DNA from: Chitinophaga rhizosphaerae
GTDB taxonomy: Bacteria > Bacteroidota > Bacteroidia > Chitinophagales > Chitinophagaceae
Direction: 5' to 3'
Assembly: GCF_003958645.1 (NCBI RefSeq)
Contig: NZ_RXLO01000001.1
Coordinates: forward strand, 744,001 to 808,000
DNA: 64,000 nt
Below the pieces are notes generated by a model. That model was not told where the DNA came from. It saw only the letters and a list, made by a program, of their open reading frames with translations, and did no database searches. Below are positions 10,298 through 19,012 of the stretch, one piece after another. The translations under genes and the position numbers were made by a program. Numbering within the stretch: the stretch's first letter is position 1; each line of letters begins with the position of its first letter.

Positions 10298-10355
10298 ACG
10301 TTTACAGATTGTTCTTAGTAGTTAAAGCTGGTTGACGCGTGTATATTGAATTTTG

Positions 10356-11492
10356 CTAGTTCATGACTTGAATGGTGTTGCCTTCCACGCGGAACTGCAC
10401 GGTGCCGGTGAGGGAAAGCATATGCAGCACATCCTGCACGTTTTTGAAACGGGAAATGGAGCCGGCGAATGAAATCGTGGTGCCCGGATCGCGGAAGCGC
10501 ACGTCCACATCATACCAGCGGGAAATTTTCCGCATGATGGACGGCAGCGGCTCGTCGTTGAAAACGAACATCCCGTTCTTCCAGGCCATGGCCTGTTCCA
10601 GGTCTGCGCTGCGCACCTGGATCCGCTGCCCTTCCGTGAACCGGCCCTGCTGCCCTGGCTTCAGCACCACGGCGGCTCCGCCGCCGCTGAGGCGCACCTT
10701 GCCTTCGAGCAGGGTAGTCTGGATAGCGGGCTCGTCGGCATACGCCATTACGTTGAAATGTGTCCCGAGCACGTCCACCTCCAGGCCGCGGGCTTTGACG
10801 CGGAAAGGCTGGCGCTCGTTGCGGGCCACTTCGAAATAGGCTTCACCGTCCAGCTCCACGGTCCGTTCCGGACCATCGAAAACAGCCGGGAATCGCAGCC
10901 GGGAAGCCGCATTGAGCCAGATGCGGGTACCGTCCGGGAGAGTAAGGTCGTATTGCCCGCCGCGCGGAATGGCGATGGTATGGAAAACAGGCTCCGCCGG
11001 CACTTCGCCATCGCCGGAATAGATGATTTGTCCATCGGCGGTTTTCTGCACGAGGGCGCCGCCTTGCCGGGCGATCTGGCCGGAACCGGCATCTCCCAGG
11101 GCAATTTCGCTGCCGTCGCCCAGGATGAGCACGGCTTTATTGGAACCGGGAACGATATGCTGCTGGACAGAATCCACCGCAACGGTTTTATCTGCGAGCG
11201 GTGCATTTCGTTGATGAGGCCGAAGGAGGAAGAAAGCGGCCCCTGCGGCAAGGAGCACCGCGGCAGCGGCGGCGAGCTTTTTCCAGGGGAATAGGCGTTT
11301 GACCTTTTCTTCGCGGGAAATGGAATCCTGCAGGCGGGCGTAGACAGACTCCTGCTGGAGCGCATCGTCCCACTGGCCGTCCACCCATTCAAAGTCATCC
11401 TTATACGACCGCAGGAGTTCCTGCTCCCGGGGGGTACATTCTCCCCGGAGCGACTTTTCGTACAGTGCGATGAATTCGTTTTTCGATAACAT
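10356..11492 (-). CDS. FecR-family anti-sigma factor
   Basis: A 378-residue inner-membrane regulator. The N-terminal cytoplasmic part (about 1-88) would bind the sigma factor, a single membrane helix lies at about 90-108 (LAAAAAVLLAAGAAFFLL), and the periplasmic FecR domain follows with RGGQYDLTLPDGTRIWLNAAS, VELDGEAYFEVA and VLGTHFNV; the C-terminal DUF4974-like part contains ISRWYDVDV. It precedes susC on the same strand and would relay ligand binding by the STN domain to the sigma factor encoded divergently at 11667. Confidence 0.93.
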   Translation of the reverse strand: MLSKNEFIALYEKSLRGECTPREQELLRSYKDDFEWVDGQWDDALQQESVYARLQDSISREEKVKRLFPWKKLAAAAAVLLAAGAAFFLLRPHQRNAPLADKTVAVDSVQQHIVPGSNKAVLILGDGSEIALGDAGSGQIARQGGALVQKTADGQIIYSGDGEVPAEPVFHTIAIPRGGQYDLTLPDGTRIWLNAASRLRFPAVFDGPERTVELDGEAYFEVARNERQPFRVKARGLEVDVLGTHFNVMAYADEPAIQTTLLEGKVRLSGGGAAVVLKPGQQGRFTEGQRIQVRSADLEQAMAWKNGMFVFNDEPLPSIMRKISRWYDVDVRFRDPGTTISFAGSISRFKNVQDVLHMLSLTGTVQFRVEGNTIQVMN

Positions 11493-11666
11493 AGATGGCC
11501 TGCTTTCCTATATAGAGCCGTTTATCCATCCGCACACACATACTTTTTGAAAAAATTGTATTTTGCCGTCATCGGGAATCATTGCCGCGGGAAGACTGCT
11601 CATCCATCACCCTCATTCATAATTATTTAACGCGGGCTTTTTTAATTATTCGACCAACTTTGGGGC

Positions 11667-12257
11667 ATGAACACGATCGATGCGAATGCGGCGGATGCCG
11701 TTTTGTGGCTGGGAGTAAGGCAACACGACAGGAGGGCGTACAGGATACTGTTCGACCGCTACGGCGGCGCGCTTTACCGTTCGGCCTTCCGCCTGCTGCA
11801 AGACCGGGAAGCGAGCGAGACCGTAGCGCACGACATTTTCCTCAATCTCTGGCTGAAGCGGGAAACCCTCCAGATCCGGGACTTCCGTTCCTATATCATG
11901 ACCGCCACCCGGTATCATGTCTATAAAGCCCTCCGCGCCAGGGCCGCATCACCGGAAACAACTGTAGAAACAGATATTATGGAAGGAATTTCCGGCAGTA
12001 TCGTGAACGGCGCCGAAGAAAAATTGGCGGAATTGCGGGTGAGGGAACTCATCGGGCGGCATATGAACGATCTTCCCAAACGTTGCCGCGAAATATTTTT
12101 ACTGAGCCGGGAACAACATCTTACCAACCAGGAAATCGCGGAAAGACTGAACATTTCCCGCCGCAGCGTGGAAAACCAGATCACTTTCGCCCTGCGCCAT
12201 CTGCGCATGCATATGAAGGGATACAGCCTCCTCGTGGCCGTGCTCCTCGATGTCTGA
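11667..12257 (+). CDS. ECF RNA polymerase sigma factor
   Basis: A 196-residue extracytoplasmic-function sigma-70 factor. Region 2 covers about 12-80 (RILFDRYGGALYRSAFRLL, then DIFLNLWLKRE), and region 4 covers about 125-180 with PKRCREIFLLSR and the helix-turn-helix NQEIAERLNISRRSVENQI. Its presumed target is the FecR-SusC-SusD-EEP operon. Unlike the usual sigma-FecR order on one strand, this gene points away from fecR across a 174-base gap that must hold both promoters. It converges on the glycosyltransferase gene with 13 bases between stops. Confidence 0.93.
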   Translation: MNTIDANAADAVLWLGVRQHDRRAYRILFDRYGGALYRSAFRLLQDREASETVAHDIFLNLWLKRETLQIRDFRSYIMTATRYHVYKALRARAASPETTVETDIMEGISGSIVNGAEEKLAELRVRELIGRHMNDLPKRCREIFLLSREQHLTNQEIAERLNISRRSVENQITFALRHLRMHMKGYSLLVAVLLDV

Positions 12258-12270
12258 TCTTCACATTCCC

Positions 12271-13980
12271 CTATCTACGTAAAAGATACAAACCGAAATG
12301 CTGCACGTCTTTTTGCCGCGTGCGCGCATTTACCTGCTTGATGCTAAGCTTGCTGACATGGATATGCCCGAAAGTCTGCACGGGGCTCAGGCCCGATCCC
12401 GCCATGGCGTTTACGTCGGCGAACAGCAGTAAGGGGCCGCCCGTCAAATGCGACGTATCGCCCAGCTGATGGATCGTTTGAAGGGGCGAACGGAGATAAA
12501 AATCCAGCGCATGGTTGTATTCGCCGGTTTGCAACTGCACGACCTTCGCGGCGGGGAATTGCCGGTTAGCCACGAAAGCCGCTTCGCTGCCGGATTGGTA
12601 TTTCAATAAAGCCGGATAGAAAACGAGGTTGAGATAAAAATTCACCAGCACGGCCGCCACCATCGTCCGCACGAGCAAATACTGCACGGATTCGCTTTTC
12701 TTCAGCAACGGCCGCAGGCGCGCCATGACCACAATCCCTCCTATCACCAGCACCAGCAACGCCGGCGTTTGTCCGGGCCGGAACAGCAGGTGGATGGCGA
12801 TTGCCGCCACGGGCAGCAGGATCGTGAAAACGGTCTGCGTGATGCGGATGAACTTCCTCCCACCTTCCGTCCGGCCGTTCAGCACATACTGCGCCGTCAA
12901 AATGGCGAAAAACGGGAAGAGGATATTGAGATAATGCGGCAGCTGGAATTTCGATAGCGAAAACACGATAAAGCAAGGCAACGCGCCTGCCACCGTTAGC
13001 CATTCCGTTTGAGAAACGCGCGTCCATCCCTTCCTGATTTTATTCACCACCGCCGCATACAGCAGTACCGACCAGGGTAAAAACGCCCATAAGACCGTGT
13101 GCAGGTAAAAAGCAGGATCGCCCTTTCCCTTGATGGGCCCGGTATTGAGGAAGCGCCCGAACTGGCTGTCCCAAAAGAAAAACCGGATGCCCGAGACGCC
13201 CGTTCTGCCGAAAACCGTTTTTTCCGGGTGCGCGTCGAACTGGACGTAGAGGCAATACAATTCGGGAAGTATGAAGAGGAACGTGAGTGCTGCGGCGATC
13301 ATCCAGCGGAAATGAAAAAGTGCCCGCCAGTCCTTTTTGATGATCAATTCCCCGCCGATCGCCCCTGCGATGGGAATGAGCGCGAACGGCCCTTTGGTCA
13401 TGACCGCTACGGCAGCGAACAACGCGCCCGCTGCCAGGTGCCCGAATCCCTTCCCCGACCGTGCCCTGTAAAAATGGAACACACTGGCGATAATGGCGCC
13501 CGTGAGGTATGGTTCCGCACGCACATCGGTGTTGGAAATGACGGTATGCCCGGCCGTCAGTAATATCGCCGTGGCCCACCACGCTACCTCACCGTTGTAC
13601 AGCGATTTCGCCAGGCGGTACGTATAAATCGCGCCCATCATGAGAAACAGGACGGCCGGCAATTTATAGGCCCAGGTCGCATACCCGAAAAGTTGAAAGG
13701 AAAACGCGGCCATCCAGAACGGGAAGTGCGGCTTGTCGAGCCAATCCCTCCCTTCCGCGAACAAACGGATGTAATCGTTGTGTTGCGCCATGGTTTTGGC
13801 GATGGACGCGTACAGCGCCCCGTCCGGCCCCATGACTGTCACGAACATCCCGCTGAAATTGACGAGCACGGCCAACGCCATCAGCAGCCTGAAATCCATA
13901 CCGTTCGCCCCTGAAATTTCCTGTAAACCGGTACGTTTCGCGCGAACGGGAAACGTGCTGCCAGTGAAACTATAATCCAT
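12271..13980 (-). CDS. ArnT-like family 39 glycosyltransferase
   Basis: An integral membrane glycosyltransferase of the ArnT/PMT (GT39) type that uses polyprenyl-phosphate sugars, probably to decorate lipid A or another envelope glycan. Up to 569 residues with about twelve hydrophobic segments; the first periplasmic loop carries the expected acidic/aromatic residues (MGPDGALYASIAKTMAQH, then DWLDKPHFPFWM). The annotated start overlaps the PAP2 gene by 11 bases; an internal ATG at 13899 (MDFRLLMALAVL) would start at the first membrane helix and avoid the overlap. It is the second gene of a two-gene operon with the phosphatase. The sugar and acceptor are not evident. Confidence 0.85.
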   Translation of the reverse strand: MDYSFTGSTFPVRAKRTGLQEISGANGMDFRLLMALAVLVNFSGMFVTVMGPDGALYASIAKTMAQHNDYIRLFAEGRDWLDKPHFPFWMAAFSFQLFGYATWAYKLPAVLFLMMGAIYTYRLAKSLYNGEVAWWATAILLTAGHTVISNTDVRAEPYLTGAIIASVFHFYRARSGKGFGHLAAGALFAAVAVMTKGPFALIPIAGAIGGELIIKKDWRALFHFRWMIAAALTFLFILPELYCLYVQFDAHPEKTVFGRTGVSGIRFFFWDSQFGRFLNTGPIKGKGDPAFYLHTVLWAFLPWSVLLYAAVVNKIRKGWTRVSQTEWLTVAGALPCFIVFSLSKFQLPHYLNILFPFFAILTAQYVLNGRTEGGRKFIRITQTVFTILLPVAAIAIHLLFRPGQTPALLVLVIGGIVVMARLRPLLKKSESVQYLLVRTMVAAVLVNFYLNLVFYPALLKYQSGSEAAFVANRQFPAAKVVQLQTGEYNHALDFYLRSPLQTIHQLGDTSHLTGGPLLLFADVNAMAGSGLSPVQTFGHIHVSKLSIKQVNARTRQKDVQHFGLYLLRR

Positions 13981-14581
13981 ATTCCGGTTGCATTTGGTAA
14001 TGGACGCGGCGCGATTCGCGCACGAACCAGCGGTCGAAGAAATAGGCGCACGCCGCGCCTACGGCAGCTCCGTATACGGCGCCGGCGATGATATCGAACG
14101 GGAAATGTTTGCCAACATATATCTGGGCGTAGCCAACCGCGAAGGCCCACAACCACAGGAGGTTCCAGCGCTTTCCTTCCAAACGGCACACCGCCATGAA
14201 CCAGAAAGTGGCCAGGCCGAAGTGGTTGGATGCGTGCGACGATGGAAGGGAAAATTGTCCGCCACAATCGATCAATCCCCGGATCTTCCCCTGCAAATCC
14301 GGGTCAAAACACGGCCTGATCCGCGCGAACAAAGGTTTCAGGATGCTGGCGCTGCCGTAATCGGTAATCGCGAAGCAGACAATGGTCATGAGGATGAATT
14401 GTGCGGCGTATTTCCGCTGGTGGCGCAGGACCCAGTACAGTACGAATGCGTACAGCGGGATCCAGGTGAGGGCATTGCGCAGCAGCTTCATACCTCCGTC
14501 CAGCAAAGGAGACGACGCATCGGCATGAATGAATGTGAAAAGCGTTTTATCCAACGCGTCCATCAATTCCAGGATATTCAT
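13970..14581 (-). CDS. PAP2-family membrane phosphatase
   Basis: A 203-residue membrane phosphatase of the PAP2 superfamily, acting on lipid phosphates such as undecaprenyl pyrophosphate, phosphatidate or lipid A phosphate. The three signature motifs are seen: KPLFARIRP (about 82-90), LPSSHASN (about 112-119) and the last motif GKHFPFDIIAG (His and Asp of the catalytic pair). Five to six hydrophobic helices alternate with these motifs. It is first in an operon with the GT39 enzyme, which would pair removal of a lipid phosphate with sugar transfer at the same membrane. Confidence 0.88.
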   Translation of the reverse strand: MNILELMDALDKTLFTFIHADASSPLLDGGMKLLRNALTWIPLYAFVLYWVLRHQRKYAAQFILMTIVCFAITDYGSASILKPLFARIRPCFDPDLQGKIRGLIDCGGQFSLPSSHASNHFGLATFWFMAVCRLEGKRWNLLWLWAFAVGYAQIYVGKHFPFDIIAGAVYGAAVGAACAYFFDRWFVRESRRVHYQMQPEYGL

Positions 14582-14725
14582 ATTCGGCAGGATTGGGTGA
14601 CAGTTCCTGCGTAAGGTAGGCCGCCCATATTACCGGAAAATCAAGGGAATATTATGATAGCATTATGTAGTGGCGGAGGTGCATCTTGTCGCAATTCGCC
14701 CATAGTTTGTCGCGTTTGCACAGGG

Positions 14726-14753
14726 TTTGCTGTCGGGAATCTGACTAGGTTTG
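14726..14753 (+). promoter_or_regulatory. Probable Bacteroidota-type promoter for the 14791 gene
   Basis: TTTG at 14726-14729 and TAGGTTTG at 14746-14753 match the -33/-7 elements TTTG and TAnnTTTG. The 16-base spacing is slightly short; the start codon is 37 bases downstream. Confidence 0.45.
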
Positions 14754-14790
14754 TAGTGTTGTTATTCCTCAACGCTTAAAACCTGATATT

Positions 14791-15273
14791 ATGCAAAAGA
14801 TCACTCCCTGTTTATGGTTCAACTTCAATGCCGACGAGGCGCTGGCTTTCTATGAAACCGTGTTCCCGGATTTCAAGATGTTGAGCAAGAGTCATTATGG
14901 TGAATGGGGAGGCCCCAATGCCGGGAAGCTCCTGACGGCGGAATTCGAGCTGTTCGGGTCCCGGTTCCAGGCACTGAATGCCGGGCCTCAATTTCCTTTC
15001 ACGGAAGCGATATCCCTGAGCATCCGGTGCAAGGGGCAGGAAGAGGTGGACCGTTATTGGGATAAATTAACGGCTGACGGCGGCCAGGAAAGCATGTGCG
15101 GCTGGCTGAAAGATAAGTTCGGGCTTTCATGGCAGGTGGTGCCGGAAGAATTGACGAAACTGATGTCTGACCCCAACAAGGAACGCGCTACCCGTGCAGC
15201 CCAGGCGATGATGAAGCAGAAAAAGATCGTGATCAGGGAGATCCAGGAAGCGGTGGATGCGGTGCCGGCCTGA
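14791..15273 (+). CDS. VOC-fold protein of the PhnB / 3-dmu-9_3-mt type
   Basis: A 160-residue cytoplasmic protein of the vicinal-oxygen-chelate fold. It begins with ITPCLWFNFNADEALAFYE, the hallmark of the PhnB-like subgroup, followed by the two beta-alpha-beta-beta-beta repeats (FELFGSRFQALNAGPQF, then WLKDKFGLSWQVVPEEL). Members of this subgroup are commonly annotated as 3-demethylubiquinone methyltransferase-like, but the reaction is rarely known. It is monocistronic with its own promoter and converges on a marR gene. Confidence 0.88.
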   Translation: MQKITPCLWFNFNADEALAFYETVFPDFKMLSKSHYGEWGGPNAGKLLTAEFELFGSRFQALNAGPQFPFTEAISLSIRCKGQEEVDRYWDKLTADGGQESMCGWLKDKFGLSWQVVPEELTKLMSDPNKERATRAAQAMMKQKKIVIREIQEAVDAVPA

Positions 15274-15406
15274 TATGAACCGGATTACCGGCCTCGCAGC
15301 TTTTCCCAGGATGCCGTAGATGCCTGACACCAATCGGGTAATTGGACCCGCAGGAGTTTTCAGACACTGGACGGATGCAAACCGGGCTCCTGGTACTGAT
15401 GCCTGT

Positions 15407-15892
15407 TTAACCCTCTCCGGACAGGCCTTCCCGGATGCGTTGATACATGCTTTTATCGTCTAGCGCGATCTCCAGGTCTCCCAGGATGCGGAGCAGATCG
15501 CCGGAAGACTGCTGCAACCATTTGCGGTTTTCTTCCCGGATGACTTGCAGCATAGGCCCGATGCGTTTGTACATGTTTTTGCCACCGGCGCTGAGCGAAA
15601 GCAGGCGCCGGCGGGCATCACGCGGATCGGGCGAAGCTTTCATCAGGCCGTGTTCCAGCATTTGGTCTGCCAGTTGCACAACGGCGGGATGGCTGATTTG
15701 CAGGGCATCCGAAATCTCGGTGATCCCCATTGTTTTCTTCCGGCTGAGTAGTTCCAGGATCAGGAACCACCGCGCTTCGAAATCCAGGGAAGATTCCCTG
15801 TAAATCCGGCTGACATCCTGGGACAGGCGCTCTCCCAGCCTTTTCAGGCGGGTCGCCAATGCAAGTTCTTCCAGTTCGTGGACGATATTCAT
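15407..15892 (-). CDS. MarR-family transcriptional regulator
   Basis: A 161-residue winged-helix dimer. The DNA-binding part spans about 40-105: FLILELLSRKKTMGITEISDAL leads into the recognition helix around SHPAVVQLADQML and the wing PDPRDARRRLLSLSA (the conserved D-x-R). The N- and C-terminal helices would form the dimer interface. Such proteins repress their own gene and a neighbour and respond to small aromatic ligands. The gene stands alone; upstream lies a 215-base gap before the TonB-dependent receptor gene on the same strand. Confidence 0.9.
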   Translation of the reverse strand: MNIVHELEELALATRLKRLGERLSQDVSRIYRESSLDFEARWFLILELLSRKKTMGITEISDALQISHPAVVQLADQMLEHGLMKASPDPRDARRRLLSLSAGGKNMYKRIGPMLQVIREENRKWLQQSSGDLLRILGDLEIALDDKSMYQRIREGLSGEG

Positions 15893-15979
15893 GCCTTAAA
15901 AATATCCCTTTTTAGGGGTTACGACAGTATTTTCCAAAAATTCCTGTGCGGCTCCCGCGGCGGAATGTCGTACCATATG

Positions 15980-16006
15980 CCCGGAACCGGCAGCGCCGGC
16001 TCCGGG
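15980..16006 (-). repeat. GC-rich hairpin downstream of the TonB-dependent receptor gene
   Basis: CCCGGAACCGGC and GCCGGCTCCGGG form a near-perfect 12-bp stem with a three-base loop. No T-tract follows on either strand, so it may be a transcript-end stabiliser or a factor-dependent stop rather than a simple intrinsic terminator. Confidence 0.4.
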
Positions 16007-16107
16007 ATGTCGTTTCATGATAACGTGATGGATGTGCACTGCGCAAATAAACATGCCGACCGGTAGCTGAATTTTGGTGAATCCATGCCTGCGGCTGCAA
16101 GCCATGC

Positions 16108-18546
16108 TCAATTCGCGCGACGCTTCTCTTCTTCCGCCCCACCAGTCCGCCGGCGTGGCCCGCCCTGCTGCTGGCCACCGAAGCGGTAGTTAAATGTCAT
16201 CGTCAGCACCCGCGTGTCCCGGAACTGGCGAAAAGCTTCCGAATAGCCGGTCAGTTTCGTGAACGCTTTCACCCGTCCGGTCAGGAAAACGTCGCTCAGA
16301 TTCAGTTTGAGCGACCCTTTCCGCTCCCAGAACTGTCGCTGGGCGCCAATACCGAGCTGCCAGTTGCTGGCGATATCCAGGAACCCGTACCAGTTGCGGC
16401 TTTGGAAATTGCCGTTCACCTCCATCGTTGTTTTAGGATCGAGGGTGATCGTATTGCTCGTGTTGAAATTGAACACCACCCGGCCTTCATTCAGCTCAGT
16501 ATCAACCAGCTTCCCGCGGTAAAGCCCGTAATATGCCACCACCGTATTGCTGCTGTTCAGCCATTTGATGGAATTCACCGGCACACCTACCGTCAAATGG
16601 TAATAATCATACCGCGCGAGGTTACGGTTCGTCTGCAATACGGTGTTCGGCTCCACGTCGGGCGCCAGCACGGAGAGCACGTTGTCCTTCGTTCGGCTGT
16701 AGCCGGCTTTGGCAGTATAGATTTCGCGGAAAGCGTACACCAGCTCATAAGACGCCGTGATCTCAGGCCGAAGCGCGGGGTTCCCGGTCGAAGATGTCAG
16801 CGGGTCCAGGAAAACGCGGAAAGGATTGAGCTCGCGGTACGAAGGCCGCTCGATGCGCCGGCTCAGGGTAACGCCCACGTCGTGCCGGTCATTGAATTTG
16901 TACCCCAGGTATCCGCTGGGAAAAAGTTGTACATAGTCGCGGTCGAAGGTTTCTTCATGAATCACCTGGCGGCCATTGGCAAGGGTTTGCTCTAACCGCA
17001 GACCAAACTGGCAGCTTAACTTCTTCCTGTTTCCGGAGCCGTTGAGATAGGCCGCGTTGATGTTCTCCTTGTATATGAACCGGTTGCTCTTTCCTTCGTC
17101 CAGTTTATACCCGCCATCGCTGCGGTCGAAAAAGCGTACATCGTTATCGGTACGCACCCAGCTGCTTTTGATACCGCCTTCCAGCTTCATCCCCCATCTT
17201 TTTATGGGGTGAACGTAGTCCACTTTTACGGAGTAGATGTCGAGCCGGCCGCCCAGATCCCCGAACAGCAGAAAATCCTGCCGCGCGGGGGCATTGTCCG
17301 CATCCAGGTAGGCAGTTCGATAGTTCTGGTACTCCCAACTGGTATACCGCGCATAGTCGAGATCCGACGTTAATTCACGGCCGGCGGTATCCAACTGGCG
17401 ACGGAAATTGAGATTGAAGCTGTAGTTACGGCGGTGGAGATTGTTGTTCCCCAGGGTGTTGAACCGCCCCGCGGGCGATTGGGCGGCGTCGAACGACTGC
17501 GCCTTGCTGTCCGAACGGACGATCCCGTCATTGATAACCGCGTTGGCAGCGAAGCCGAGCGTGGTACGGGAATTCGGCTGATAATCCATGCCGCCGCGGG
17601 CGTTATGTGTATTGAACCGGAATCCGAAAAAGTTATCGTAGTCGTTGCCGCCGGTTTCCGCGCCTTCTTTGGTGAAGAATTTCCGGTGGATGTTGAGATC
17701 GTTGTAATCGCGGCGATGGCCCAAATTATAGGATGCGAAATAATTGAGCGGACCTTTGCGATGGTTGATACTCAGCGAGGGATTGACCTTTGCATACACA
17801 CCCTGGCCAAGGCTGAGCCCCACCGTGCCGTTGGTGCCGTTGTTCCTGCCTTTTTTAAGCCGGATATCGATGATACCCGCGTTGCCGGCAGCATCATATT
17901 TCGCGGAGGGATTGGTGATGAGATCGATCCGGTCTATCTGCGCGGCATTGAGGCTTCGCAGGTAAGTGGCGAGGTCTTGTCCGGACATGGGCACCTGTTT
18001 CCCATCGATCATTACCAGCACACCCTGGCGGCCTCTCATGGCGATGTTGTCATTTTGATCGACCGTGATACCCGGGGCTTTCTCGAGCACTTCCAGCGCA
18101 TGGCTACCCGCCGCCGAGATGGAGCCGGCAACATTCAGTACGGTTTTGTCGTACTGCTGTTGTACCAAAGGTTTCCGGGCCACCACGTTCGCTTCGTGGA
18201 GCTGCCGGGCAGCGGCCTCCAGCCTGATTTCCCCGAGATCGGTCGCGGTGGAATGCACGATCTCGGCAGACAGGTACCGGTGGTAAGCCAGGTGCTGTAT
18301 CGCCACCTGGTATTTGCCGGCACGGACGCCCGGAATACGGAAATTCCCCTGCTTATCGGCATATTCCATCTTCACCAGTTTCTTATCGGCAGCATTCAGC
18401 AACTGCACGATCACCTCTTCCGGCCGGAAACCTTCGCCGCCGGAAACCTTCCCGCGGATGTCTCCACCGGCCTGCGCCAGCAATCCTGCCGGCCAGGCTA
18501 TCGTTAAACTTAAAATAATGCGAACCAATAGTAAAGGAAAACGCTT
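16108..18546 (-). CDS. TonB-dependent receptor, outer-membrane beta-barrel family
   Basis: An 812-residue outer-membrane receptor. After a signal peptide (MKRFPLLLVRIILSLTIAW) come a carboxypeptidase-regulatory-like beta-sandwich (about 20-110), a plug with NVVARKPLVQQQYDKTVLNV and VLVMIDGKQVPMSG, and a large barrel of the OMP_b-brl_3 type. I chose the ATG at 18546 because it begins the signal peptide; an in-frame ATG at 18579 would add eleven residues. The C-terminus is unusual: the last barrel strand is followed by about 20 charged and Gln/Gly-rich residues. There is no susD or sigma partner. The ligand is unknown. Confidence 0.88.
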   Translation of the reverse strand, partial: KRFPLLLVRIILSLTIAWPAGLLAQAGGDIRGKVSGGEGFRPEEVIVQLLNAADKKLVKMEYADKQGNFRIPGVRAGKYQVAIQHLAYHRYLSAEIVHSTATDLGEIRLEAAARQLHEANVVARKPLVQQQYDKTVLNVAGSISAAGSHALEVLEKAPGITVDQNDNIAMRGRQGVLVMIDGKQVPMSGQDLATYLRSLNAAQIDRIDLITNPSAKYDAAGNAGIIDIRLKKGRNNGTNGTVGLSLGQGVYAKVNPSLSINHRKGPLNYFASYNLGHRRDYNDLNIHRKFFTKEGAETGGNDYDNFFGFRFNTHNARGGMDYQPNSRTTLGFAANAVINDGIVRSDSKAQSFDAAQSPAGRFNTLGNNNLHRRNYSFNLNFRRQLDTAGRELTSDLDYARYTSWEYQNYRTAYLDADNAPARQDFLLFGDLGGRLDIYSVKVDYVHPIKRWGMKLEGGIKSSWVRTDNDVRFFDRSDGGYKLDEGKSNRFIYKENINAAYLNGSGNRKKLSCQFGLRLEQTLANGRQVIHEETFDRDYVQLFPSGYLGYKFNDRHDVGVTLSRRIERPSYRELNPFRVFLDPLTSSTGNPALRPEITASYELVYAFREIYTAKAGYSRTKDNVLSVLAPDVEPNTVLQTNRNLARYDYYHLTVGVPVNSIKWLNSSNTVVAYYGLYRGKLVDTELNEGRVVFNFNTSNTITLDPKTTMEVNGNFQSRNWYGFLDIASNWQLGIGAQRQFWERKGSLKLNLSDVFLTGRVKAFTKLTGYSEAFRQFRDTRVLTMTFNYRFGGQQQGGPRRRTGGAEEEKRRAN

Positions 18547-18938
18547 CATCGGGGAACAGATTTTGGGTAATGTTTCCACGAAATTCCGCCGATTCCATCA
18601 CGCTTCCAACCGATTTTATGTAAGTGCTTACCATTATTTACGACCTGTCCGGTTCCGGACATTCCCGTCACCGGTCTTCACATATTTTCCGCCGCCATTT
18701 ACCGCTACCTTCGGCTTCCCCCAACCCCCGTTTTGCGCTTCCGGACCCACCTTCCACCGCTCCCAGTCAGCATTTCAGCCTCCCGGCCCCAGGTCTCCCC
18801 CCATCGCCCACTGTCCCATTCTTCCCGGAAAGCACCTCATCCCCGACCGGAACTGCGTTTTTCGATTTTATAGATGAACGGTATTTAATGCCTCCCGAAA
18901 CTGGCCGAAACCGGCCGAAAGTAATCTGGCCATACCCC
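18547..18938. other. Non-coding gap upstream of the TonB-dependent receptor
   Basis: No convincing gene or hallmark promoter is seen. It is notable only for pyrimidine-rich sequence on the plus strand around 18660-18840 and a short direct repeat of GGCCGAAA at 18903-18920. Confidence 0.5.
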
Positions 18939-18992
18939 AAAAAACCAGGAAGGCGGCGATACCTGCCATTCCGGATAACGACCGCCTTCCCG
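18939..18992 (-). terminator. Terminator of the imine-reductase-like gene
   Basis: Read on the minus strand, GGGAAGGCGGT pairs with GCCGCCTTCC across a 22-base loop and is followed by a run of six T. It lies 21 bases past the stop at 19013. Confidence 0.85.
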
Positions 18993-19012
18993 GGCGAAGC
19001 GAAGCCCAAACA

